Notes: generated from the sequence alone by a model not told the origin. DNA of 7,311 bases from Mageeibacillus sp. UBA3708 (GCA_002371375.1 DFIB01000075.1:1-7311); one strand, 5' to 3'; numbered from the stretch's first letter, positions 1-6,351 are shown. Program-made: numbers and translations.

Positions 1-2792
1 TACCTGAAAGGGATATTGTGATACCATGGCATCTCCTCACCTGCTTCAATAACAAGAGTGGCATCAAAAGTACCATCCTCAAGACAACGTTTTATATAAT
101 TGAATAAACTTTGACATAATGACACGGGAATAACAGCAATAAGAGAAGCAACCAACGGATAGAAGATATTCTGCGTCAAAAGCATCAGAGTGATCTGATG
201 TGATGACATGCCCACCATACGCAGTATTCCGATCTTATTACGGTTAATCTCGGTCTTGGTATAAAGACTAAGACAGATAGTTATTATTCCACAGCAGATA
301 AGCAGGATAATTATCAAATAATAGATCAGCATCGTGTTTATGTAAGTTCCATAGATTTTATTATTGATCGAGAATGCCGAACGTATCTCTATTCCTCTTG
401 CCCCTCTTATTGTCTCATACCAGAAAGCATCCGCATTATTAACATTACAGCCTTCCACAAGCTTAAGTCTGACCATTGTATACTTGGTATCTCTTAATCC
501 CCAACTCTCAAAAGTGTCCTTACCTGCAGCAATAATATATAGTCCCGGCTTATCGATCATCCCATACTTCTCCAAAGCCTCCTCATCAAGTGATACAATA
601 GCCCCGACCTTTGTCTTAATGTCTTTTCGGCTGCCGAAATGCACAGAATACATATTAACAGATGAACCGTCTTCCAAAGTCAGTTCAGTGTCGTAAACAT
701 GCGGGAGAAGGAGCTGATCATTTCCGCGGTAATCAATTGAATCCTCAAAATCATCTGTAGTGATCGCACTCATGGGAAGGTCATTGCCCACTCCGAAAAC
801 GCATCTGCACAGATCGGCCCTGTCTTCCGGGACAGCGAGGATTACTGATCTTCCTGATCTGATGTCATCAAGCTCGATCTTACCTTCGATCAAGTATTTA
901 TCGAGTTCCGTTATATCTTTATATAGCAGGCCGATACATGGAACTGAAAACAATTCTTCATCAGACGAATAACCTGATGATATAAGCGCTGCTTCCTGCG
1001 CTTCTTTATATTCTGTCTGATACTCATCATCAGAGTAATCATTTCTGAGGTTCCTTCCTTCAAAGAGTCTTTTTATGTTATCTGTAACTTCACGGCCGGG
1101 AATTACGATATTCGTTGAGTTAACACGGATCTCGGCATATACAGATTCAGCAAATCCTGATCGTGCCAACGTATCAACGGCTTGCTGTTCTATTCCATAA
1201 TCATGATGAGTCTCAACATTAAACGACCCCATACCAACATCTTTTTTGGAGGCGGAATAATCATATGTATCAAGTCCTGATTCGATAAGTTCATATCTGT
1301 ATTCAATATTTGCTTTATCTGATATAGCCCGGAAATATAAATATCCAAAAAGAACCGACGACAAGACTATCGCCATCATAAGCATTACAGAACCATCATG
1401 AAAGGATAATCGCGAATTAACGAGAGGCAGCCAATTCTTCTTAGTTAATTTGCGGTTAATATGCCTTATCCTTCTATATTTATCAGAAGAATTAAACAAT
1501 TCAGACGGAGTATAAGCCGCGAATCGCAATAATGGAATAAAACAGGCAATAACAACCGATAACATGGACACGAGCAAAGATAAGATCAACGGATTGTTAG
1601 TTGCTTTATTTACATATTCAGAGGCATTAAAACCATAGATCAGATTCTGGTTAAAGAAACTGTTTACAAGATTAACGATCCCTATATGAAGCACCAAACC
1701 AAGCAAACAACCTGCTAACGAAGAGAAAACTGCAAAAACCACCATTTCCGCAAATAAACACAATGAAGAACTTGAAGCTGTTAATCCCAAACTTCTAAGG
1801 ATTCCTGTTATGTCTTTTCTGTCATGGATCACATTTTTTACGACGTTATAAACACTTAGAAACACCATGACAGCTATAAATATAGCAAATACAGGCACAA
1901 GTATACCGGAATAGAAATCTTTAATGACTTTACCTTCAAAAACGGCATCAATTATATCTTGAATTGATATTCCATCATAATCATCATCAAGCAAAGTATC
2001 CATGATACCGAGGATATTGGAATACGCAAGGCTTCTCCCATTGTTGATCATTAATTTCCCGTTATCACCTGCTAATTCTTTAAGAGAGGCAATTAATTCT
2101 GGATCGTTTTTGTTGAACACCACATAAACAGTATTATCAGCATTACTTATGAATAGGCCTGCATCGTCTTTGCTGACGAATATCCCCGGCATTTTATAAT
2201 CACCATAATCGTAATGCTCGAATGGATAACGGTACCAGCCTCCTACAACTGATTCATTAGTTGCATCAAAAACACCGGATACCCTGAACTCCCGCGTTGA
2301 ATAATAATTCCCATCAAGATCATACATATCAAGACTGACTTTTTCATCCGGAACTGGTGTTATACCCATTATTGAAGCAGTATTGATATCAATAGCTATC
2401 TCACCTGCCCGTTCAGGATAACAGCCTCTGACACAGGACATATGATAAAGACTGCAGGACCTATCATCAGCAAAACAAGCAAATTTGACACCATCATCCT
2501 CATCCCCTCCTAAAAAACCGAGGTTATAATAACTTCCGCCTTCGGTTATCCCGTCAAGATTAAGAATCCGCTCCCTCTGATCATCTGTAACATCATAAAT
2601 GATCGCTTCATAATCACCTATGACATCCAGGTAGCTGTCTAGTTCGGATTGTTTCTCGCTTCGGATAAGCATACCGGCACAAAAAATGGCACAGCTTCCG
2701 ACAGCAATAGATATGAACGCCACAAAAGCTCTCATTTTGTGGCGTCTCCAGAAATTAATGGCGATCTTAAGATAAATACTGATGATATGCAT
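1..2792 (-). CDS. FtsX/MacB-type (DUF214) ABC transporter permease, C-terminus beyond the left edge
   Basis: The frame is open without interruption from an ATG at 2792 to the left edge, giving 930 complete codons. The layout is that of a duplicated FtsX permease. A basic N-terminus (FWRRHKMR) leads into TM1 at about residues 20-42, then an acidic exported domain at about 43-290, TM2 at 295-318, TM3 at about 345-375 and TM4 at about 399-425. A basic cytoplasmic linker follows, then TM5 at about 471-490, a second exported domain of about 330 residues, TM6 at about 821-843 and TM7 at about 873-893. TM8 should lie off the edge. Both halves carry the FtsX cytoplasmic motif after TM2 or TM6: DRKDITGILRSLGL near 322 and NRNKIGILRMVGM near 850. 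Such permeases pair with a separate ATPase; none is encoded upstream, so it may lie to the left. AGCAGG seven bases before the ATG is a modest ribosome site. The substrate is unknown; lipoprotein, peptide or antimicrobial handling are all possible. Confidence 0.9.
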   Translation of the reverse strand, partial: MHIISIYLKIAINFWRRHKMRAFVAFISIAVGSCAIFCAGMLIRSEKQSELDSYLDVIGDYEAIIYDVTDDQRERILNLDGITEGGSYYNLGFLGGDEDDGVKFACFADDRSCSLYHMSCVRGCYPERAGEIAIDINTASIMGITPVPDEKVSLDMYDLDGNYYSTREFRVSGVFDATNESVVGGWYRYPFEHYDYGDYKMPGIFVSKDDAGLFISNADNTVYVVFNKNDPELIASLKELAGDNGKLMINNGRSLAYSNILGIMDTLLDDDYDGISIQDIIDAVFEGKVIKDFYSGILVPVFAIFIAVMVFLSVYNVVKNVIHDRKDITGILRSLGLTASSSSLCLFAEMVVFAVFSSLAGCLLGLVLHIGIVNLVNSFFNQNLIYGFNASEYVNKATNNPLILSLLVSMLSVVIACFIPLLRFAAYTPSELFNSSDKYRRIRHINRKLTKKNWLPLVNSRLSFHDGSVMLMMAIVLSSVLFGYLYFRAISDKANIEYRYELIESGLDTYDYSASKKDVGMGSFNVETHHDYGIEQQAVDTLARSGFAESVYAEIRVNSTNIVIPGREVTDNIKRLFEGRNLRNDYSDDEYQTEYKEAQEAALISSGYSSDEELFSVPCIGLLYKDITELDKYLIEGKIELDDIRSGRSVILAVPEDRADLCRCVFGVGNDLPMSAITTDDFEDSIDYRGNDQLLLPHVYDTELTLEDGSSVNMYSVHFGSRKDIKTKVGAIVSLDEEALEKYGMIDKPGLYIIAAGKDTFESWGLRDTKYTMVRLKLVEGCNVNNADAFWYETIRGARGIEIRSAFSINNKIYGTYINTMLIYYLIIILLICCGIITICLSLYTKTEINRNKIGILRMVGMSSHQITLMLLTQNIFYPLVASLIAVIPVSLCQSLFNYIKRCLEDGTFDATLVIEAGEEMPWYHNIPFR

Positions 2793-2888
2793 TTTATGAC
2801 CTGCTGTAAGTGTGCCTATTAGTTGAACATACAGAACTGCATTTCTGGTGATAAATGAAACAGCTGTTGTATAAAAGCTTAGCAAATC

Positions 2889-2917
2889 ATTGTATTAATT
2901 CAATAGATGTCTGATAA
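2889..2917 (-). promoter_or_regulatory. Predicted sigma-A-type promoter of the permease gene
   Basis: On the minus strand TTATCA (2917-2912) is followed after exactly 17 bases by TACAAT (2894-2889). These match the consensus boxes at 4/6 and 5/6. Transcription would start near 2882, leaving a leader of about 90 nt. The nearer operator-like palindrome is centred about 54 bp upstream of that start. The call rests on box matches only. Confidence 0.45.
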
Positions 2918-2929
2918 AAGTTGCATCGG

Positions 2930-2943
2930 TTCACCAATGTGAA
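2930..2943. promoter_or_regulatory. Operator-like palindrome A (permease side, proximal)
   Basis: TTCACCAATGTGAA has perfect 5-bp arms, TTCAC and GTGAA, around a 4-bp core. It lies in the gap between the second regulator and the permease, just upstream of the predicted permease promoter. It shares its arms with palindromes B, C and D. A 14-bp two-fold symmetric site suits a dimer of XRE-type helix-turn-helix domains, and two such proteins are encoded next door. The assignment to those regulators is inferred. Confidence 0.6.
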
Positions 2944-2991
2944 AGAATAAGACTTACAATACGGTTAACCTTGCTGAGTGCAACTATATTT

Positions 2992-3005
2992 TTCACATGT
3001 GTGAT
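2992..3005. promoter_or_regulatory. Operator-like palindrome B (permease side, distal)
   Basis: TTCACATGTGTGAT matches the same pattern, with one outermost base breaking the symmetry. It lies just downstream of the second regulator's stop codon, 62 bp from palindrome A centre to centre, or about six helical turns. Confidence 0.55.
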
Positions 3006-3026
3006 TGACTTTTCAGGGTGCCCGAA

Positions 3027-3545
3027 TTACATACCATCACTTATCACCAAGATATCAACGTCTTCTGATGTATCTTCCGAGTCTGCCGTGTTTGCATTCG
3101 AATTATTCACACCCCATTGGATTGCAATAGCAGACAGGCAAACTAAAAGTATGCATATTAAAGTAAATAGACTCATTTTGATTAGACGTCTGAGGTAATC
3201 TCTTTTCAACGAACGAAGTCTGGAATTGAAGATCTCATTCAGATCATATCCGGACATAATGCTATCAGCGATCTCTTTGCTGATAAGAGCATGAAAATCA
3301 TCTATTTGATCCGTTATTTCAGCAACACGCTCATTCATGTAATGATCTTTAAGCACAATGCTTTTTACATAATCCTCTGGCAGATCATAAATATCAGCAA
3401 GACACTTGATCAGGTCATCAGACGGGACGGCGGAACCGTTCTCAAATTTATATATGAGTGTCCTGGACACGTTAAGTCTCCCGGCAACTTCATTTTGTGT
3501 CATATTTCTGTTTTCTCGCAAAGTTCTTAGATCAACAGAATTCAT
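3027..3545 (-). CDS. Membrane-anchored XRE-family transcriptional regulator (second of pair)
   Basis: This 172-residue protein starts with an XRE/Cro-C1 helix-turn-helix at about residues 5-60. The core MTQNEVAGRLNVSRTL is followed by the recognition-helix end IYKFENG. A charged, mainly helical linker (about 65-120) leads to one membrane segment at about 122-145. KRDYLRR just before it and an acidic stretch after it predict an N-inside topology. The exported tail of about 27 residues (146-172) ends in DVDILVISDGM. There is no enzymatic or kinase domain, so it fits a one-component regulator that reads an envelope signal or a membrane partner directly. Its ATG overlaps the stop of the preceding paralogue as ATGA, which implies one transcript and coupled translation. 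It lies upstream of the permease gene, separated by palindromes A and B. Its targets are inferred from context. Confidence 0.88.
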   Translation of the reverse strand: MNSVDLRTLRENRNMTQNEVAGRLNVSRTLIYKFENGSAVPSDDLIKCLADIYDLPEDYVKSIVLKDHYMNERVAEITDQIDDFHALISKEIADSIMSGYDLNEIFNSRLRSLKRDYLRRLIKMSLFTLICILLVCLSAIAIQWGVNNSNANTADSEDTSEDVDILVISDGM

Positions 3546-4078
3546 TTTTGCTGCCCGTCATATGGTGTTATCTCGATTACACGTATTGATCCTGTTTCGC
3601 CCCCTGAAGATCCATTCCTGTTAGAATAATGTGATATCAGAATAGTACCGTATACCAGAATGGAAAAGACAATAATAATGATGATCATAATAATACATAT
3701 CTTATTCAAACGGTGCTCATATCCGGATCTTTCCTCTTCATACGTCTTGTTAAATTCTTCCAACTTCGCGTTTTGTTCATTAACAACATCTTTTATCTCT
3801 TCTGTTAAAATCAAGTGCAGTTCATCTAATCTATCTGTCAATTGAGCAGAGTGATCATTTAAAGTAACAGGATCAATATCTACAGACTCAATAGCCTTCA
3901 ATATATCCTCTTCATTCATTCCAAACACACCGGACAGCTCCTTGATCTGTTCGGATGTCGGTCTGACTGTTCCACTCTCCCATTTGGACACAAGTGTTCT
4001 AGAGACATTAAGCCGGTCAGCTACCTCTTTCTGTGTTAAGCCGCTGTTAATCCGAATCAGCTTCAGATTGTTGACCAT
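3542..4078 (-). CDS. Membrane-anchored XRE-family transcriptional regulator (first of pair)
   Basis: This 178-residue protein has an XRE/Cro-C1 helix-turn-helix at about residues 5-60 (LTQKEVADRLNVSRTLV, then SKWESG). A long acidic, probably coiled-coil linker spans about 72-125. A very hydrophobic membrane segment, rich in isoleucine, spans 127-149, followed by a 29-residue exported tail containing GSIRVIEITPYDG. LNVSRTL in the DNA-reading part is identical in the downstream paralogue, so the two may recognise the same site and may form a heterodimer. GAGG eight bases before the ATG is a good ribosome site. Palindromes C and D lie upstream of the gene, which suggests autoregulation. The start is supported by the ribosome site and by the N-terminus (MVNNLKLIRINSGLTQ) being normal for XRE proteins. 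Confidence 0.9.
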   Translation of the reverse strand: MVNNLKLIRINSGLTQKEVADRLNVSRTLVSKWESGTVRPTSEQIKELSGVFGMNEEDILKAIESVDIDPVTLNDHSAQLTDRLDELHLILTEEIKDVVNEQNAKLEEFNKTYEEERSGYEHRLNKICIIMIIIIIVFSILVYGTILISHYSNRNGSSGGETGSIRVIEITPYDGQQK

Positions 4079-4110
4079 TGTAATAACCTCATTCCGGATG
4101 TTTATCTATG

Positions 4111-4138
4111 AGGATAACAATTAAGCCACCTAAGTCAA
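4111..4138 (-). promoter_or_regulatory. Possible promoter of the regulator pair
   Basis: On the minus strand TTGACT (4138-4133, 5/6) is followed after 16 bases by TATCCT (4116-4111, 4/6). The leader would be short, about 25 nt, and would hold the GAGG ribosome site. Palindrome C is centred about 67 bp upstream of the implied start and D about 128 bp. The -10 box is weak, so activation by a bound regulator is conceivable, but the position is uncertain. Confidence 0.35.
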
Positions 4139-4164
4139 TAGAAAAACACGGATGATTTGTATTA

Positions 4165-4178
4165 TTCACAAACGTGAT
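4165..4178. promoter_or_regulatory. Operator-like palindrome C (regulator side, proximal)
   Basis: TTCACAAACGTGAT matches the (A/T)TCAC-N4-GTGA(A/T) pattern shared with A, B and D. It is located between the VWA-like gene and the regulator pair. Confidence 0.55.
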
Positions 4179-4200
4179 ACCGGAAACCTGAATTTACAAG

Positions 4201-4214
4201 GCGTTCAAGAACGC
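4201..4214. repeat. 14-bp inverted repeat between palindromes C and D
   Basis: GCGTTC and GAACGC flank AA, a perfect 6-bp inverted repeat in the regulator-side gap. With a 4-base loop it could be a weak hairpin, but no T-rich tract follows on either strand, so it is a poor terminator. It may be a separate protein-binding site. Its sequence is unrelated to the four operator-like sites. Confidence 0.4.
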
Positions 4215-4225
4215 TTGATAAACAA

Positions 4226-4239
4226 ATCACAAATGTGAA
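4226..4239. promoter_or_regulatory. Operator-like palindrome D (regulator side, distal)
   Basis: ATCACAAATGTGAA lies 61 bp from palindrome C centre to centre, almost the A-B spacing. Symmetry extends outward: AACAAAT on the left mirrors ATTTGTT on the right, apart from one extra T. It begins within a few bases of the VWA-like gene's stop codon, so it could alternatively form an AU-rich mRNA 3'-end hairpin. Confidence 0.55.
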
Positions 4240-4245
4240 TTTGTT

Positions 4246-5160
4246 TCAAAAGATAATACTGCCCCCTGACCTGTTGTCGTTTATGATGAATCCCAAAGGA
4301 CGGGCGAGCTTGACGGCAATCTCCGGGGCAAGAGATTTCATAATTGACTGGACATCTCCACAGGAAGAATATGTCATAACCGCATCCATCAGTTCGGGAA
4401 GCAGACAGATATCATCTATTCTGAGCTCGGTTACATGCGTTGGATGATCCTCTCTCCACTTGTTAAATACCTGCTTGCTCTTCGCGGAACCATCTGCCAG
4501 ATGTATATGAAACACATTGAATTGCTGTTCAGCCATACTGAACAGATCATTATTGGTCAATGATTCAGATATGTCATCTCCACAGGTTCTGCCTATATCA
4601 ACTACACTTAATCCCGAACGGCAAGCATTAGTCCCTATGGTAAAAAGGAATCCCTTCCTGCCCCTCTTCTCAAAATGATCAGAGCGGATATGCCTTGAAG
4701 CGTAATACCAAAGGAGATTGTAAGAGACTCCATCGCCGCTGCCGCCTTTCTCGAGATTAATCCTCATAAGATCATCATAAAGCCCTATATCCGAACGGAA
4801 ATCAGTAACCTGAAGCGGTGTCATATCATTCGTTATGTCGCCAATGCCTGCGAACATGAAATGCATACATCCTCCCGAGATACATCCGCCGCGAAGAAAG
4901 ATCAATTCATTAACAATATGTGTTACTAACTCTTTGGCGAAAAAATCATTGCCTCCCGTAACATCAAAACCAATGATTAAGGGAGTTGAACTGTGGTCAT
5001 TATCTGCGTCCCTCGATTCCCTTATCCCGGCATATCTGCTGTCGAACACGGAAGACGCGCAGCTCGCCTTAAAGAGTTCAGACGCATCCTTCACCGCATC
5101 AAAGCGGCAACGGCTCCTGATACTTGCCCATTCGGTAGGTGTGTAAAGTTTGTTGTACAT
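4246..5160 (-). CDS. VWA-like domain protein with altered metal-binding (MIDAS) motif
   Basis: This 304-residue protein has no signal peptide or membrane segment and is probably cytoplasmic. After a 60-residue N-terminal helical part, the strand LIIGFDVTGGND (61-72) matches the first strand and MIDAS loop of a VWA fold. Later segments match, from memory, a widespread bacterial and phage VWA family: FMFAGIGDIT (101-110), PLQVTDFRSDI (115-125), a Gly-rich loop before SYNLLWYYASRH (146-157), KRGRKGFLFTIG (165-176) and FNVFHIHL (214-221). In relatives I recall DxTGS at the first loop and FTIGDE later. Here they read DVTGG (66-70) and FTIGTN (173-178), so two metal-site positions appear changed and ion binding may be lost. 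No Shine-Dalgarno precedes the ATG; a perfect TATAAT lies six bases upstream. It stands between a terminator and the regulator operators, with no usual AAA ATPase partner visible. Function is unknown. Confidence 0.8.
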   Translation of the reverse strand: MYNKLYTPTEWASIRSRCRFDAVKDASELFKASCASSVFDSRYAGIRESRDADNDHSSTPLIIGFDVTGGNDFFAKELVTHIVNELIFLRGGCISGGCMHFMFAGIGDITNDMTPLQVTDFRSDIGLYDDLMRINLEKGGSGDGVSYNLLWYYASRHIRSDHFEKRGRKGFLFTIGTNACRSGLSVVDIGRTCGDDISESLTNNDLFSMAEQQFNVFHIHLADGSAKSKQVFNKWREDHPTHVTELRIDDICLLPELMDAVMTYSSCGDVQSIMKSLAPEIAVKLARPLGFIINDNRSGGSIIF

Positions 5161-5166
5161 GATGTG

Positions 5167-5172
5167 ATTATA
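5167..5172 (-). promoter_or_regulatory. Perfect -10 box immediately before the VWA-like gene
   Basis: On the minus strand TATAAT is followed by six bases (CACATC) and then the ATG. A start about 7 nt downstream of the box would coincide with the A of the start codon, giving a leaderless mRNA. No good -35 box lies 16-18 bases upstream, where a terminator stem sits instead. An alternative promoter, TTGACA (5226-5221) with TATATG 17 bases on (5203-5198), overlaps that terminator and would give a leader of about 30 nt, still without a ribosome site. Confidence 0.4.
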
Positions 5173-5180
5173 TCATTTAT

Positions 5181-5213
5181 CAATAAGAACCGCCGGTCAT
5201 ATATGCCGGCGGT
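5181..5213 (-). terminator. Intrinsic terminator of the repeat-protein gene
   Basis: On the minus strand an 8-bp perfect GC-rich stem (ACCGCCGG with CCGGCGGT) with a 9-base loop is followed by the T-rich tract TTCTTATT. It begins about 30 bases after the stop codon of the 256-residue protein. It should separate that gene from the VWA-like gene, which then needs its own promoter. Confidence 0.8.
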
Positions 5214-5242
5214 CATTTGCTGTCAACCTATGTGTTTATTGG

Positions 5243-6013
5243 TTATTTTACTATCGAAGATCCTTCCGGATTAATGCATTTGCCATCCTTATCGAACGAG
5301 TAAGACTTCCCCTTGTAAGTAATACTCGTATTAAAGGCCATCTGACCGGACTCATAGAAATAATACCATACCTTGCCTATCTGCTTCCATCCTGTTACGC
5401 CGGTTCCGTCCTTCGTAGCATAGAACCAGTAAGTATCTGAAGAATAAGGAAATTTGCACGATACCCAGCCGGGCGTTGTGATCATGGCACCGTCCTTGCC
5501 AAACAGATACATCTTGCCATCAATGTTAACAGGAGTGTTTTGTGCCATTACGCAAGACACTCCATAATAGAAAGTATACTCATCACAGGGGAAGAAATAA
5601 TACCACTTGCCGCTTATCTTCTTCCATCCCTCAGCGCACTCGCCGCCCTTTTTGACATAGAACCAGGATATCTTATTGCCATAGTAATAGTAGATATAAT
5701 TCTCTAACTCTGCCTTGAACCAGCCGGCTTTCGTTATCATTGCGCCGTCCTTGCCTACAGCATAGACCTTTTTGGCATCATTATCCATTACAACGGTATT
5801 AGTGTACATCTTGCCGTCGTAACCAAGGTAATACCACTTCTTGCCGTCTTTTACCCACTCGTTCGTAACAGTCTCGCTCTTCCTCTCGTAATACCAGTCA
5901 TCGCCCTTCTTGATCCAACCTGTATATGAGGCTGCAAAAACAGTTGAAGGAATGATACTGACCAGCACTACCAGCGTCAGGATCAACGCTGACATTTTCT
6001 TTGTGATCATCAT
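5243..6013 (-). CDS. Secreted choline/glucan-binding-type repeat protein (CW_binding_1-like)
   Basis: This 256-residue protein starts with a signal peptide: basic MMITKK, a hydrophobic core at about 8-21, and likely cleavage after VFA at 27. The rest consists of aromatic- and glycine-rich repeats of the GW...W-Y-Y-F...DGKM type typical of cell-wall-binding repeats (CW_binding_1 class). Three larger units are visible at about 32-96, 97-181 and 182-248. The first two end in the identical GKDGAMIT and the third in a diverged FDKDG. There is no catalytic domain, sortase motif or transmembrane anchor, so attachment to teichoic acid, polysaccharide or another surface ligand through the repeats is the likely role. 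Ligand identity cannot be read. AGGGGG five bases before the first of two consecutive ATG codons is a strong ribosome site. A promoter precedes the gene and a terminator follows, so it is probably a single-gene transcript. Confidence 0.9.
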   Translation of the reverse strand: MMITKKMSALILTLVVLVSIIPSTVFAASYTGWIKKGDDWYYERKSETVTNEWVKDGKKWYYLGYDGKMYTNTVVMDNDAKKVYAVGKDGAMITKAGWFKAELENYIYYYYGNKISWFYVKKGGECAEGWKKISGKWYYFFPCDEYTFYYGVSCVMAQNTPVNIDGKMYLFGKDGAMITTPGWVSCKFPYSSDTYWFYATKDGTGVTGWKQIGKVWYYFYESGQMAFNTSITYKGKSYSFDKDGKCINPEGSSIVK

Positions 6014-6042
6014 GATATCCCCCTAATTAGTATAGTGGTTAC

Positions 6043-6071
6043 ATTATAACAATTCCTATGCCGCAAAACAA
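6043..6071 (-). promoter_or_regulatory. Predicted promoter of the repeat-protein gene
   Basis: On the minus strand TTGTTT (6071-6066) is followed after 17 bases by a perfect TATAAT (6048-6043). It begins two bases after the stop codon of the upstream 86-residue gene and gives a leader of about 25-30 nt containing the AGGGGG ribosome site. Confidence 0.5.
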
Positions 6072-6072
6072 A

Positions 6073-6333
6073 CTATTCTATCGACCATTCCTCTCCATCA
6101 TCAACTGAAGATCTTGACTCCAGTTCAAATGACTTACAAAGCAGATCAACATATATATCGATCATGTTCTGAAGGCTGCCGATTATCCTGTCAGCATCCT
6201 CCCCTCCCTTTTCTTCAGCATATTCAAGCTGCTCGAGCGAGACAAACAAAGCATTAACGAAGAAGCTGCTTACCGGATACTTCTCGGAATTATCACAGAT
6301 CGTATCAATTGTCTTTGCACAGATTTTACTCAT
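6073..6333 (-). CDS. Hypothetical small acidic protein, 86 residues
   Basis: I do not recognise this protein. It is predicted mostly helical, with hydrophobic stretches SSFFVNALFVSLEQLEYAEE (about 22-41) and IIGSLQNMIDIYVDLLCKSF (about 50-69). It ends in an acidic, disordered-looking tail (VDDGEEWSIE). There is no signal peptide or clear membrane segment. GGAGGT eight bases before the ATG is a near-ideal ribosome site and supports it as a real, well-translated gene. It follows the Clp ATPase gene by about 140 bases that hold a strong hairpin, so it may share that transcript or have its own promoter. A role as a Clp adaptor or substrate is speculation from position alone. Confidence 0.7.
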   Translation of the reverse strand: MSKICAKTIDTICDNSEKYPVSSFFVNALFVSLEQLEYAEEKGGEDADRIIGSLQNMIDIYVDLLCKSFELESRSSVDDGEEWSIE

Positions 6334-6351
6334 AATTAATTACCTCCATTT

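Noticed and set aside
364..972. Open frames on the plus strand (364-696, 760-972)
   Set aside because: They lie wholly antisense to the permease gene, which has continuous FtsX features on the minus strand, and they lack ribosome sites and recognisable domains.
1..2792. Frameshift or pseudogene in the permease, since its start-to-stop frame cannot be closed
   Set aside because: Translating from 2792 to the edge stays in one frame without stops, and the final two bases match the expected phase. The gene is only cut by the window.
3450..4005. GTGTCC/GGACAC-type palindromes near 3458-3470 and 3987-4000
   Set aside because: They lie inside the HTH coding regions and encode the conserved Ser-Arg-Thr-Leu segment, so they are best explained as codon coincidence between paralogues.
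2971..4447. Several short plus-strand frames across the regulator and VWA-like genes
   Set aside because: They are antisense shadows of well-supported minus-strand genes, with no family resemblance.
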